DNA of 64,000 nt from NCBI GenBank assembly GCA_029961685.1, contig JARWKL010000016.1:6340358-6404357 (forward strand), given 5' to 3'. Below are positions 46,061 to 59,055 of this stretch, piece by piece (within the stretch, counting starts at the first letter, position 1; the number at the start of each line of letters is the position of its first letter). Made by a program: the position numbers and the translations under genes. The stretch comes from Aristolochia californica. Lineage: Eukaryota; Streptophyta; Magnoliopsida; Piperales; Aristolochiaceae. The notes below the pieces were generated by a model that worked only from the letters and a program-made list of their open reading frames with translations, was not told the DNA's origin and searched no databases.

Positions 46061-46470
46061 AAGCATCCACTTGAAGTGCTCGACGCGCGTTGTTTCATCC
46101 CCCCCCCGAAACGAAAAAAATCGTCTCATTTCCCTTTCTCCTCTCCCTTGGCCATCGTCTCCTGACGATTTTTTTCGCCTATCTTCTTCCTCTCATTCTC
46201 GTCTTCGCTCTCTCTGCTTTCTCTCATCATATCTCGTTTTTCGCTCTCTGCTTTCTCTCGTCATCGCTCGATTCCCCATCTTCTTCCTTCTCCCTCTCTC
46301 TTTTCCCTCTTTCTTTTCCATCTCGACCTCCCTCTCCCTTCTCGCTCCTGCTCTTCTCTTCTCCCCACCCCCACCACCCACCCCCCCCCCCCCCCCCCCC
46401 CAATTTCCTTCGATTTAACCTATTCCGGTTTCAATATCCTTCAATTTCTTCGATTTTCGACATTTAGGCA
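46061..46470. repeat. CT-rich block with a 21-C run
   Basis: Long pyrimidine-rich tract (CTCTCTCTTTTCCCTC and the like) ending in 21 consecutive C at 46381-46401. The frames through it (about 115-125 codons) are serine/proline/leucine low complexity. It could be the leader of the Harbinger genes to the right. Confidence 0.7.
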
Positions 46471-46589
46471 TGGATTTCTTCGATTGGGCATAGATTTCCC
46501 CATTTGGAGGTGGATTTCCCCAAATTTCAGAAGCTAGGCCGAAACCCTAATTTATTTTTTAACTAATTTAGTGTTGTATTTGATTTAAT

Positions 46590-46910
46590 TTTAATTTATG
46601 TGTGTAATTTATCTTGATTGTGGCCTATTTGTGTGATTTAGGGTTAGGGTTTATGGGATTAAGGGTTCAATTTCGTCTTGATAGGGTTTAATTTCGGGAT
46701 TAGAGTTGGGGTTTGGGAATTTTAGGGGTTTTAAGGTCTAGCGTTTAGGGTTTGGGGCTTTTAGGGGTTTTAAGGACTAGGGTTTAGGGTTTAGGGTTTA
46801 AGGGGTGTTAAGGTCTAGGGTTTAGGGCTTGGAACTTTTAGGGGTTGTAAGGTTTAGGGTTTATTTTAATTTGTTTAGGGTTCTCGGTTTGGGTTTAGGA
46901 TTTAGGGGGT
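46590..46910. repeat. Degenerate telomere-like repeats
   Basis: Many variants of GGGTTTAGGGTTTAGG mixed with GGGTTTTAAGG and GGGTTTGGG. A second TTTAGGG site in the window besides 16999-17025, but diverged and interspersed. Confidence 0.75.
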
Positions 46911-47318
46911 TTAGTCCAGTTCAAACAAGGCTGAGTCGCCTATACGGGCGCCCATTAGCCAATGAAACCCGACCTCCATCACTGACGATGTATGGTTGGT
47001 AGTGATTGTGAAGTCATATGGGACTCTCTACCAGGGGTGTTCGATGAGTTTAAACTTAGGCGTGTTTTTGCATTAGTAGGACTAGTCATCTGTTATAGAA
47101 TTAGTTCGATTAATTTTTAAATGTTGTAGAAAGTTGTTGAATAATTTTGAAGTGTTATGGAATGATTTTGCCATGAGGTGAGGAGATTTGGTGTTATAAA
47201 TATCCACCACATGGTATTTTGTTTTTTGTTGGTTGTGTTTCCCTAGTTACTACGACAGGTAATTGTTGTTTGATAAAAAAAAAATTCATGAGGACCATCT
47301 CAGATTTAGATTACAAAT

Positions 47319-48292
47319 GGCTGAAAAAAAAATAACAAATTGCTCAATCATATGACATTTGGACCTTCAATGATGATAACAAAATGCTTGATCTCTTGGT
47401 TGAGCAAGTCAATATGGGGAACAGGATGCCTAATGGGGTTTGAAAGCATGAGGTGTATTTGGATTGTGTCAATAGGTTCAATGAAGACACAACTAATAAA
47501 AAAACGGTTGATCAGCTCAAGAATCGAACAAGATCATGGAAGAAAACTTACCAAGCAGTAAAAAGTTGTCTCAACACTAGTGGGTTCAACTGGGATGCAA
47601 CCACACACCGAGTTACTGCATGTCATTCTGTATGGTAAGAGTATATTAAGGTCAGTAAATTATGATGTAATGTACAACGAATGCCAATGTTTTCCGCATT
47701 ACTAGAACTCTATTCCAAGTCGTCTAATGATGTTTTATTCTTGTAGGAGCATAAAGATGCTGAAAAGTATAGACAACAAGGCTACCCCCTTTATGACAAA
47801 TTGGCTTTGGTAGTGGGAAACTCAATAGCCATGGGGACAGTAAGTCAAACTAACATAGACATATCCAATGATGTCCAGCATGAGGAAGAAAATTCACACT
47901 TGGACATGCTCCACGATGTTGATTTAGGTAGAGATATTCCATCATCATTCTTTACAAAAAATGAGTCGGCACCTGATTAGTCCTAAAGTGTTAACCCGTC
48001 AACTTCAAGTCATCGTAGAAAGAGACCGAAAATGTCCACTAATGACAGTTTTGTGTTCCTTGATACAATGAAAGAAATTGTTGCGGTATTGCGTGATACT
48101 ATAAAACCGAATGATGATAATGTCAACGAAGATAAATGGATTGAAGCCCTATCAGAAATCCTAAATATTTTGATACAGTGGAAGTTTTGCGCTCCTGAAT
48201 GGTTGGATACGAAAACTAAGAGGAAAATGTTTATAAATATGACAATGGAAGAGCGACTCCAATGGCTTAAATATTGTTCTAGTGAAATGTAG
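47319..48292 (+). pseudogene. Harbinger Myb/SANT-like ORF1
   Basis: A Myb/SANT-like DNA-binding segment spreads over shifted frames: DNKMLDLLVEQVNMGNRMPN, KHEVYLDCVNRFNEDTTNKK and QLKNRTRSWKKTYQAVKSCL, then a possible intron (donor at about 47637, acceptor ATTCTTGTAG near 47746), AEKYRQQGYPLYDKLALVVG, an acidic linker and the C-terminal helical part (48032-48292, MTMEERLQWLKYCSSEM). ORF1 proteins bind element ends and assist the transposase. Stops near 47440, 47980 and elsewhere make it a pseudogene. Confidence 0.7.
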
Positions 48293-48599
48293 TAATGAGT
48301 TTTAAGTACACTATCTACATTGGGATGATTTTTTTGAATTGTAATTATGTTTTTTAATTATGACATTATGAGACTTATCATTAATAGATTATGAATGTCA
48401 TTATGGATCAGATTTGGCTTTTCATGATTGTTGTATTCTTATTGTGTGGATGAACATTGTAGATGTGTGATTGGATATGGTTGTATATAGGTGTGATTGA
48501 AAATAGGTTATGATTGAAGATAAGGGTATGCTTTTGTGTTTATGATATTTAGGAAGAAACATGAATTATTTTTATCGTTGTCATTGTGTTGTGGTGATT

Positions 48600-49794
48600 G
48601 TATTTGTAGGTTTCCATGGATATTAAGAAAGACAAAAAATGATTGTATGTATGAAGCATTCACATGTCTTATGTACGTGATGGGAAGATATTATCTCAGC
48701 CATAGGAATAGACATGCACTACGTCCTCGTGGGAATGGTGGTCCGATTTATTTGCAAAAGGCATTCGCTAAATCACCTGTTAAATTTTGAAAAGTTTATA
48801 GGATGAATCAAATTATGTTTCATAAATTGGCAGAGATACTTTATAGTAAAGGATTTTTATCACCCACAAAGACTATCTCAGTGGAAGAACAACTTGCATA
48901 TTTTCTCTTAACTATTGGTCAACAACAAAGATGTTTGATAGATCAAACTGGACCATAAGTAGGTATTTCAATAAGGTGTTGAATGCTATTATCAAACTTC
49001 AGTCTGATTACATTAAACGGCCTTCAGAACGCACTCACTCGAAGGTTTTAAACAATCCAATGTTTATCTGTATTTTAAGGTAACATCACTTGCCTCTAAT
49101 GAACAATTTTTTGAGTTACTTTGTATTACTTGAAATGATATAATTAGGATTGTATTGGGGCTATTGATGGAACTCATATTAAAGCAAACATCCCACTTGA
49201 AGAACAACAAAGGTTTTGGAACAGAAAGGGCTATCTCTCACAAAATGTGATGGCAACATGTACATTTGACATGCAATTCACTTATGTACTTGTTGGATGG
49301 GAGGGATTAGCAGCCGATTCCCATGTACTGAAGGACACATTGACTCGCCGAGATAAAATCTTTTTACCTGAAGGTAAATAATATATTTTTATGTAGAAAT
49401 TTTGTTCTATTTTATCTTCAATTATCTTAGGTGAAATATATTTTGTACTGTAGGTAAATATTATCTAGTCGATGCTGGTTATGCAAATATGTTAGGATTT
49501 TTGGCACCATATCGAGGAACTCGTTATCATCTACAAGAATTTGGAGACAACCTTCCTAGAAATGATAAAGAGTTATTCAATCGAAGGCACTCATATTTGA
49601 GGAATACTATTGAACGAACTTTTGGTGCTTTAAAAGCTCGATTCCAAATGTTGAAAGGCGCTCCTCCGTTTTCTTATAACATCCAGATGAAAATTGTAAT
49701 GGCTTGTTGTGTATTACACAATTATATACGTAACGAGGATTACAATGATATGTTTGAATCGAAAGATGTTGATTCGGATGACTCAGCTTGTTAA
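48600..49794 (+). pseudogene. PIF/Harbinger DDE transposase
   Basis: Likely three exons. Exon 1 (up to about 49078) includes RMNQIMFHKLAEILYSKGFL and EEQLAYFLLTIGQQQRC and has an in-frame stop near 48956. Exon 2 (about 49148-49373) has DCIGAIDGTHIKANIPLEEQ and YLSQNVMATCTFDMQFTYVL. Exon 3 (about 49454-49794) has YYLVDAGYANMLGFLAPYRG, NTIERTFGALKARFQML and IQMKIVMACCVLHNYI. The three catalytic residues are visible as D in IDGTH, D in VDAGY and E in IERTFG. Introns have GT-AG ends. The last residues before the stop at 49794 overlap the hAT end fragment, so the natural C-terminus is probably lost. Confidence 0.8.
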
Positions 49795-49909
49795 CGAGCG
49801 GCGAGCCGAACCTGGATTCAGTGGAGCTTGGTTCGTTAATTTAAACGAGCCGATTCCGGATCTCGAGCTCGAGAGATACCGAATCGAACCGAGCTGGTTC
49901 GGTTCAAAG
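49795..49909 (-). mobile_element. hAT right-end fragment
   Basis: GAGCCGAACCTGGATTCAGT, TTAATTTAAACGAGCCGATT and GAATCGAACCGAGCTGG match the right end of the long hAT (about 55146-55310) and, inverted, the left end of the copy at 29573. It stops at TTCAAAG, exactly where the left terminal repeat of the long hAT begins. Confidence 0.7.
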
Positions 49910-50707
49910 TAGGGGTGGCATTGAGTCGAACCGAGCCCGAACCTGCCTATGTTCGAGCCGAGCTTGATTTAAATATTTCGAGTCGAGCCTCATCTCGAGC
50001 CTAAAATTGTTATCGAGCTCGAGCCCAAAAATTTTAACCGAGCTCGAGCCGAGCTTCGAGCCTAACTCGAGCCTCAACATACATTTAAAAAATTTCAAAA
50101 AATATATATCAAATAAATTGTATATAAAATTATACATACATTTTACATAAAGTTGGGCATGACCTCTACATAAAATTAGGCATAACCTATATATATAATA
50201 CATGTATAAGATTCGGCATGAACTTTTCTTAAAATTGAGCATAATCTATGTACATAATACCTGTATAAAATTCGGCATGACTTCTACTTAAAATTGGGCA
50301 TAATCAATATATATAATACCGGCATAAACACTCCATGAAATTGTTTATACACTCCATAAAATAGTTTAAACACTCCATACACTGCATAACATTATAAATA
50401 AACTCCATACAATAATCAAACACAACAAAATTAAATGAAATATCACTATCAATATACAATCACCCAAATAAAAACTATAAATCCATTATAAAATTACAAA
50501 CTATAGTTGTTTCTCTTAATGCTACAAAATAATATACGTCCCTGCATGAGCAAAATCTCCACCTCTGACAAAAACAAAAAAATAAAAATTAGTTATTGTC
50601 AAATAAAAAAAATACTCTTCCACTACTAGTTACTTAATGTCGTTAAAAATATTAAAATTACCATGATGAGAGAAACATGAAAAATTATGTAGCTGGTAGC
50701 ATTATCT

Positions 50708-52896
50708 CTACACTCTTCTTCTCAGGTTGTAATCATAAAATAAAATTTTAATAAATAAAACTAAAAAATATAATAATAAATAATTAATAAAAAAATTCAC
50801 CTTTTGATTTTTCTTTACACCGTGAAGAACCCGAACCCAATCACTGCCACAAATAAAAGCTTGAACTGTATTTGGTGCCAAGGAAGAACGATATGAGTCT
50901 ATTACTCTACCACCAGCACTAAATGTAGACTCTGAAGCTACTGTGGATATGGGAATTACAAAGATGTCTGCTGCCATCTTAGATAATACCCGAAATTTTA
51001 TATGATTCACTTTCCACCATTTTAAAACTTCAAAATCATATTGTGAAGTTTCCTCACAACTATATACACCATCTTCAAGATAAATTTCCAATTCTGACCT
51101 TGGTGAATTAACTATATCCTTTTGTTTCATATAACTCATTAACTTTGACCAACCTGAACTTCATGAAGGCCTACGACTTGTGGAAACACCCATAGAGCTA
51201 GTACTTGAAACAATCTCTTCATTTCTAATATCCATATTATAAAAGGATACATATTCATCGTAGATCTCATATAAGATGCGTTGAACTAAATTTATATTCA
51301 TTGTAGCTTCCTCCTTAGAATATATCACTGGAAAACACATTTCAATCAACTTTAATTTGACCCTTGGATCCAAAACTGAAGCAACAACCATCAATAAATT
51401 GCATTCACCCCAGTACTTCTCAAATTTCTCTTTCATTCTACTAACCATTGTCCTAATGAAAACATTTTCATTTGTAGAATGAAAATCCAAATCTTCTTTT
51501 CCCTATATACCTCACTAAGGTACAAATTAGAAGTAGGGTAGTCACTCCCAGAAATTATATTAGTAACTGCATTAAAAACTTCTAGAATCTCACACACCAT
51601 GTCAACTTTTTCCCATTCATCAAAACTTGGCAAACAATGATAAGTTGGTTCTCTAACTTTAAATCTAGAGAATGCATCTTTGAATTTTAATGCAGAAGAC
51701 AACATGTCATAAGTGAAGTTCTAACGAGTTGAACAATCAATAGCCAACCTCTTTTCACCAAGTTCTAATTGTTGTACAATTTCAGAAAAAGTACGAAGTC
51801 TAGCCTTAGACAGATTTATGAATTTGAGACTTTCACGCACATTATCAATGATATCCTTAATCTGAACAACACCATCTTGGACTAATAAGTTCAAAATATG
51901 AGCACAACAACGCACATGAAACAACTTTTCACCACACACCAAATTTTTTTTCCTTGAAAAATCTTGTTTCAAAACTCTGATACAAACATCATTACATGCA
52001 ACATTATCAATTGAAATACTAAAAAATTTATTTTCAATCTCCCACTCTTTCAAACACTTGTAAATAGCATCTGTTATATTAACGCCACGACGAGGAGGAG
52101 GAACATGCACAAAACTACAGACTCATTTTTGTAGCTTCCAATTACTGTCAATAAAATACCCAGTAATAACCATGTATTCAATCTTTTAATTTGGGGACTT
52201 CCAAAGATCCGTGGTAAGACTAATCTTGTTATTCTCTTTTAAAAAAAATTTCAATTTCTTTTTCTCTATCTCATACACCTCCATACACTCCTTCTTAATG
52301 GTCTTACGGGATGTTTTCTCATAATTCATATTTGCCATCTTCATTACAAAATTAAATCCCTCTTCTTCTATTATCATGAATGGATGCCCATGCATAAGAG
52401 TCCAATGAGCAATGAGTACTCTCATTTTATCTTGATCATATTTTCCTCCAAAATCCATAAAAGGAAGTTTAGATGGACTCTGATCAACATTAGACCCCGC
52501 TCCCATTGGTTGAAAGTTTAAGGTTTTTTTTTTTCTCATTGCCACTTTTCTATTAGTGCAACGTTTCAAATGTCGACTCATATGTGTGGTCATTCCACTA
52601 CTAATAACACTCAAATTGATTTTACAATGAACAAACTGAGCCTTTTTTGTACCATTAAGTGATACTTCTTTGAATTCCTACCACACATGAGACTTTTTTT
52701 GTCTTTTTGAAGTATGGGTAGAGTCACCTTCATCCTTATTTATGGTAATTTCATCATGGCCCACTTCTATGACAGAGGGTAGTGACTCTGGTGGAGTTGA
52801 GTCACTATTTATGGCCACACTAGAACTAGTGTTAATTATTGATGTCAATTGAGGAGGTAAAAAAATTAAAAACATAGAGAAAAGAAAGCTATCCAA
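50708..52896 (-). pseudogene. hAT transposase, broken
   Basis: Reading on the minus strand in one frame from 52896 to about 51433: an acidic N-terminus, a BED-finger-like part (MTTHMSRHLKRCTNRK), the RNase-H-like core start ISLTTDLWKSPN, DNVACNDVCIRVLKQDF, LFHVRCCAHILNLLVQDGV and LPSFDEWEKVDMVCEILEVF. A frame change near 51460 leads to KYWGECNLLMVVASVLDPRV, and 51139-50708 gives the C-terminal dimerisation motif ISTVASESTFSAGGRVIDS. In-frame stops at 52678, 52186, about 52130 and 51721 break it. Each is one C-to-T (or G-to-A) change from a plausible sense codon. The first finger Cys is also lost. Confidence 0.85.
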
Positions 52897-53189
52897 ACAA
52901 CAAAGATCCTACACATAATTTAAGATACTTGTCTATTCTTAGAGGAAGGTACGTGATGCTGTGACAATTGGGCACGACCCTTGTCTTTCAATGCAGCGGA
53001 GTCTCTTTGAGCCTATAGCATTGCACCCAATAGTTTCCAGTCCAATATACCGATCCTTATATATATATAAATTTAAAAACTTCTAAGAGAAGGAAATAAG
53101 CACACCAACATTCTCTTCTAATATTCTAATGAAATTCAACTTCAATACTAAGAAATTAATGATAAAAATGAAAACAAAAAATTCAAACC

Positions 53190-54860
53190 TTATAGAAACA
53201 GAAAGTGTGTTCTCTGTTCAGGGATATCTCCAAAAGCCTTTCCAAGAATGAAGGAGCACTACTGAAACGAAACGAGAGTTGGAAATTTTGTAGGGTTACA
53301 TTGGTGACAAAAAAAAAAAAACAGAACATTAAATAAAAATCTTACCTCCCATCGGACCGTCGCTTTCGTCTCGTCAGCGAGGAAGAACTTCGGATGAAGA
53401 AATCGAAGAGGAAGGATAAAAATCGATTGCAAAAAAGTGAGATAATTTACATCCGTCTGTATCTAATGTATCAATTCAACAAAATATTGGGTCTAAAAAT
53501 AAAAATTATGTATTGTATTCTGAAATGTTCTGATCTAATATGTATTATGAATACATGCTTACTAGACTTGTTACTAGTCTAACATAACATAATTGGGTTG
53601 AGTTCCATATGCATAAAAAAAGATTTGTTTTGGTGAACAACAATTTAATTATTATGGTTGTTTTATGGACCACAATATTATATTTAGAAATAGGAAGAGT
53701 TCCAAAGGAATAAGAAAAAGACACATGAAGAAAGAACAAGCTCTGATCACACCAAATAGTTTTTTTTTTTACAATTTTGCAGTTAGGACATGATTTTTGT
53801 CTACACAATTGCTTCAAAGAGCATGTTATCGTAATTTTAATTCTCTCAAGTTATTGAAAAAAAAAAAAAATAGAACCAAGTCACAATAGAAGCTGCAGAA
53901 AAAAGATAAAGACTAATCATTGCATTTTGGATAAAAAAGTCCACTACCAGATAAAATATAATTAATATGGACACAATCTATATGAACAAAGATCAATATA
54001 AGTAGTGAACTAGCAAAAGTAGATGTACACTGTACATTGAAAATGTTGATAATCCACATATTGTGACTAGAAGAAGGGCTTTGAGACTTTGTCCATAGGA
54101 AAATAGTATAGGATACCAAATGTAGGACAACATATGAATGACGACTGTACATAATGCAATGTCGAGCAAAGGGTGAATGATCCTTTTCAGCTTAAACAGA
54201 TTCTTAAGAGAGAACATAAGTTTTATGCATTTAAAACCAATACCGCTGATAGCAATATAGGTAGAAATTGGAAGGTCAAAGTTTAGGCCAGTGAGTGATA
54301 ATAATCAACTACATGGTCTGCTAAATTCTCTTCATGCTTAAAAAAAAACACATGATAGAAAACGATACGAGATAAACTTATTGATTGAGGAAAAAAGGTA
54401 AAAAAATGATTAAGATGATGTATTTAACTTTATCTGGAACATATACAACGAACCCCAGAGTCTTGTCAACCAAAGGTTAACTAGACTTACAGAAGATAAA
54501 AATGAAAAAAAAAATCAACACCGAAATTGCAGAGGAAGAAAACATACAGAAGATAAAAATGAAAAAAAAAAAATCAACTCCAAAATCGCAGAGGAAGAAA
54601 ACATACAAAGATAAAAATGAAAAAAAAAATCAACACTTACAGAAATAGAGAGTGTTCACCGTTCGGGGATATCTCCAAAACCTTTCAAAGAATGAATGAT
54701 CACTGCTGAAACGAAGCGAGAGTTAGAGATTTTGTAGGTTTAGGTTGACGACGCAAAAAAAAACATTAAATAAAAATCTTACCTCCCGTCGGCCCGTGGC
54801 TTTTGTTCGTCGGCGAGGAAGAACTTCAGATGAAGAAATCGAAGAGGAAGAAGATAGAAG
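53190..54860 (-). repeat. Duplicated hAT leader exon
   Basis: 53190-53415 and 54640-54860 are related direct copies (GGGATATCTCCAAAA, AAATCTTACCTCCC, CGAGGAAGAACTTC, GATGAAGAAATCGAAGAGGA). On the minus strand each ends in an exon-like sequence followed by GAG|GTAAGATTTTT, a good splice donor, so the repeat probably duplicates the promoter-proximal untranslated exon. Confidence 0.7.
54486..54650. repeat. Three tandem repeats of about 57 bp
   Basis: GATAAAAATGAAAAAAAAA then ATCAACACCGAAATTGCAG and AGGAAGAAAACATACA, repeated three times with variable A runs. Confidence 0.85.
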
Positions 54861-55323
54861 AGGAAGAAATCGCAAAGGAAGACGAAAAAATCGAAGTCTT
54901 TGACAGAGATTGAGGAATCGGAGAGGGAGAGGGAGAACGAGGGAGAGGGAGAACGAGGGATTTGAAGACCAAAATCCCCTGTTTCCCATGAATACCCGCT
55001 GACGGATAGTGATTTCTACGAGAAAATCATGCTAAAACGGCATGGAAATGGTAGAGAAGCATGGGTTCCCAGACGGTAGGATGAAAGGGAAGAGACGGGA
55101 CTCTTTGTCCTAAAATTTTTTTTAGAACTCCCCCCGATTCCTGAATCGCCGCTCGTTAAAATGAGCCGGTTCACGAGCCGAACCTGGCTCTGCTGGGGTT
55201 CGGCTCGTTAATCTAAACGAACCTATTTCTGAGCTCGAGCTCAATATAAAACGAATCGAACCGAGCTGGAACAGTGCCGAACTCAAGCGGCTCGAGAACC
55301 GGCTTGGTTCGAAGCCACCCCTA

Positions 55324-56973
<1,650 letters not shown>

Positions 56974-57250
56974 ACCGGCTTGAGGGGGAGTGTTAAAAGA
57001 AACTCACGTTTGTATGGTGGCATGACTAGTAAATAATGTTGGAAGACAGGGCCCAAACCCACACGACAAAAGAAGGCCCACATATCAAAGTGTATTAGAA
57101 GATGGGCCCAAGCACATAAGACCAAAGAAGACCCATGGATCCAAGAGAAATAAAAGACGGGCTCAAGGCCCACAAATCTGGAGTATTTGTATAAGCACAT
57201 ATAGAGGTGTGTGCTTCCCTAGCTTATAGCTTTGGCCACGGGCTCCTTCA
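56974..57250 (+). repeat. Copia polypurine tract and start of an LTR
   Basis: CCGGCTTGAGGGGGAG (to 56990) followed by TGTTAAAAGAAACTCACG is the standard copia tract/LTR junction. The LTR's right end was not fixed, and no partner LTR lies in the window. Confidence 0.6.
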
Positions 57251-57479
57251 ATGTTCCGAGACAACAAGCCCATAAGTCACTGATGGACAACAGCGGGCAA
57301 CAACGGGAACTCTGGACCGTGAAACCTCAAAGGGTTACACAATGCTTTTACCATATGCTTGGGATGAATCCAAATTTAGAGGAAATCCTTACAAAGTTAA
57401 ACCCAAAGAACTTAGGAGGTCCCTTAAGGAAGACCCCGAACTACTGGAATAAGGAAAAAGGAGGATGAGAACTTACAAC

Positions 57480-57950
57480 GAAAAATGAGCAGAACTTAGA
57501 ACAGATTTGGAACAAGGTAAACAGAAGTCATGGAAGCTAAGCAGGTAATGGGCGAAAGGCTTCTTTCATTCATATCTTCTAAACATTACATAAGGCTATT
57601 TATAGCCAAAACTATGCCGACACAAGGAGGCAAAAGGAATCACCCGGGTGCTCATTGGGCCCCATCGTCGGTGATAAGTCCTAGTTTGCTTGTCTAGGTG
57701 TTCGGTTTGGTACTAAAGCTTTACAAAAGAAAAGTACAATAATGGAAAACTTTACAAAAGTGTACAGTAATGGAAAACTTTACAAAAGTGTAAAGGAAAA
57801 GTTTAATAATAGAGGCACACGTCGCTGTCTTTTGTTTGTCTGGCGTAGTCTTCAAACCATGAGGTGTCTTGCTACCTTGGAAACCATGTGCTTGTCTTGA
57901 AAGCTTTGATCTGTTTTGTGTCTTATTTTTTTTAGTTTTTTTGGCTTTTC
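57480..57950 (-). other. Probable pararetrovirus intergenic/promoter region
   Basis: Non-coding sequence downstream (on the minus strand) of the viroplasmin-type gene, where Caulimoviridae carry their promoter. A GGAAAACTTTACAAAAGTGT unit is repeated near 57740-57805. No primer-binding site is seen further down to 57000, so the copy probably ends within this part. Confidence 0.5.
57597..57606 (-). promoter_or_regulatory. Candidate pararetrovirus TATA box
   Basis: Minus-strand CTATAAATAG within GGCTATAAATAGCC, close to the TATATAA/TATAAATAG promoters of plant pararetroviruses and in the expected place after the last gene. Confidence 0.5.
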
Positions 57951-58035
57951 TAATCAGTCTCTTTTCTAAGGAGAATCTTATCTTTACTTTTGTCTTTTCT
58001 AACCAGTCTCTTTTCTAAGGAGAATCTTATCTTAT
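57951..58035. repeat. Short tandem duplication at the end of the viroplasmin ORF
   Basis: CAGTCTCTTTTCTAAGGAGA plus ATCTTATCTT occurs twice (about 57954 and 58004), separated by 20 bp. Confidence 0.85.
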
Positions 58036-59052
58036 TTTCCATCCATAGTGATAAGGTTCTGGATGGCTTCTGAGTCGTAGTCATAGTCTTCGTCTTCATC
58101 CTGGGAATAGCACTGAAGGGTTTGAGTGCCGGTGGACCCTGTCTTGCTAGCTGAGTCTGAGTCCTTTTTCTCATAACCTTGATCTTTCAAATATTCTTTG
58201 AAATAATCATCCATTATTTTTTTAATCTTGTCTTCATCTGGAGAAATCTCGATCTTCTTTGCTTTATCTTCTTCTAGTGGCATTTTTTGGCAAATGCCCA
58301 GCCATCAACGGTCTTGATGTGTCTTTACCGACTTCCATTCGAGCCGGACTAGCTAGTGAAAGCCCTTCACTAGTAGGGGTCTGGGTACAGAAAGTACCTG
58401 TTGCTTTGGCTTTAAGCATTCTATTTTCTTCTTCCAATGTCTTTATATATTCTTCCTGGAACAAGTTCCTTTCTTCTAGAAGTCTTCTCTTCTCGTTCAA
58501 TTGTTGAATAGTCTTGGTAAGTGTGTCATAATGATCACAGAATATAATCTTTTTAGTATCTTTGGCTATGCCATAGGACACCTGGTCTTCTCTCATATGT
58601 CTTAAGGAGGGAGCAATATAATAATTAGTTCCTATGGTTAACTTGGCCGCTTCTAGAGCTTCTTGGAGATTATTGAAGCCTTTGTAGATAGGTCTTTGGT
58701 AATTTTGGATGCTTTCTACGACTTCTGTCCAGGAATGAAAGACACCTGGAGTGTGACCCTTGAAAACAACATAAAAATTGAAACTTTTCTTTTTCTGAGT
58801 AAAATATTCTGAAAGACCATTAAGACTTGCTAAAAAGTACTTTTGATCCTTAGGAATTCTCTGGTAGGCTAACCATAAATTATCTAAAAGACATTGTTCT
58901 TCTTTTGTGACAGATACGCTAGGCAAGGTCTTAAAAGTAATATTAGACTTAGGAAAGACTACTAACTTCTGACTACCAAAACACAAAAATTCTTGTCCAT
59001 AATTATTAAATCTCGATGAAGAAGGTCTGGAAGAACGGTCAGGAAATTCCAT
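57990..59052 (-). pseudogene. Pararetrovirus viroplasmin/transactivator-like ORF
   Basis: Last gene of the integrated virus. 59052-58264 encodes 262 residues with a caulimovirus-VI/viroplasmin (RNase H1 hybrid-binding-like) segment at about 92-137 (FYVVFKGHTPGVFHSW), a heptad-rich coiled coil at about 175-216 (LEERNLFQEEYIKTLEEENR) and a serine/threonine-rich tail. An acidic continuation (58283-58032, with YSQDEDEDYDYDS) is in another frame; the switch falls at a run of six A near 58283-58290, so it is either an indel or a frameshift site. In caulimoviruses this family reinitiates translation and forms inclusion bodies. The ATG follows the polyprotein stop by one codon and is in the same frame. 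Confidence 0.75.
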
Positions 59053-59055
59053 CTG

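Larger units (their letters stand above)
47300..49797 (+). mobile_element. PIF/Harbinger element with two genes
   Basis: Adjacent plus-strand genes for a Myb/SANT-like protein and a DDE transposase, the two-gene arrangement of plant PIF/Harbinger elements. Terminal inverted repeats were not recognised. On the right the coding sequence runs directly into a hAT end fragment, so the element is probably truncated there. Confidence 0.7.
49910..55323 (-). mobile_element. Long hAT (Ac-like) transposon
   Basis: 5.4 kb with terminal inverted repeats TAGGGGTGGC at 49910 and GCCACCCCTA ending at 55323, and subterminal GAGCTCGAGC-rich repeats at both ends. A BED/hAT transposase is on the minus strand. 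The flanking octamers GTTCAAAG and AGGACGAG do not match, so no intact 8-bp target duplication is present. It appears to be the autonomous-type relative of the shorter copies at 15.0, 29.6 and 49.8 kb. Confidence 0.8.

Noticed and set aside
46071..46467. Two frames of 115-125 codons
   Set aside because: Serine/leucine/proline low complexity from a CT-rich tract ending in poly-C; no domain.
46590..46910. A chromosome end
   Set aside because: Units are degenerate and mixed with other words, and sequence with genes continues on both sides.
57232..57468. 78-codon plus-strand frame
   Set aside because: No ATG start, no motif, and between an LTR start and virus DNA.
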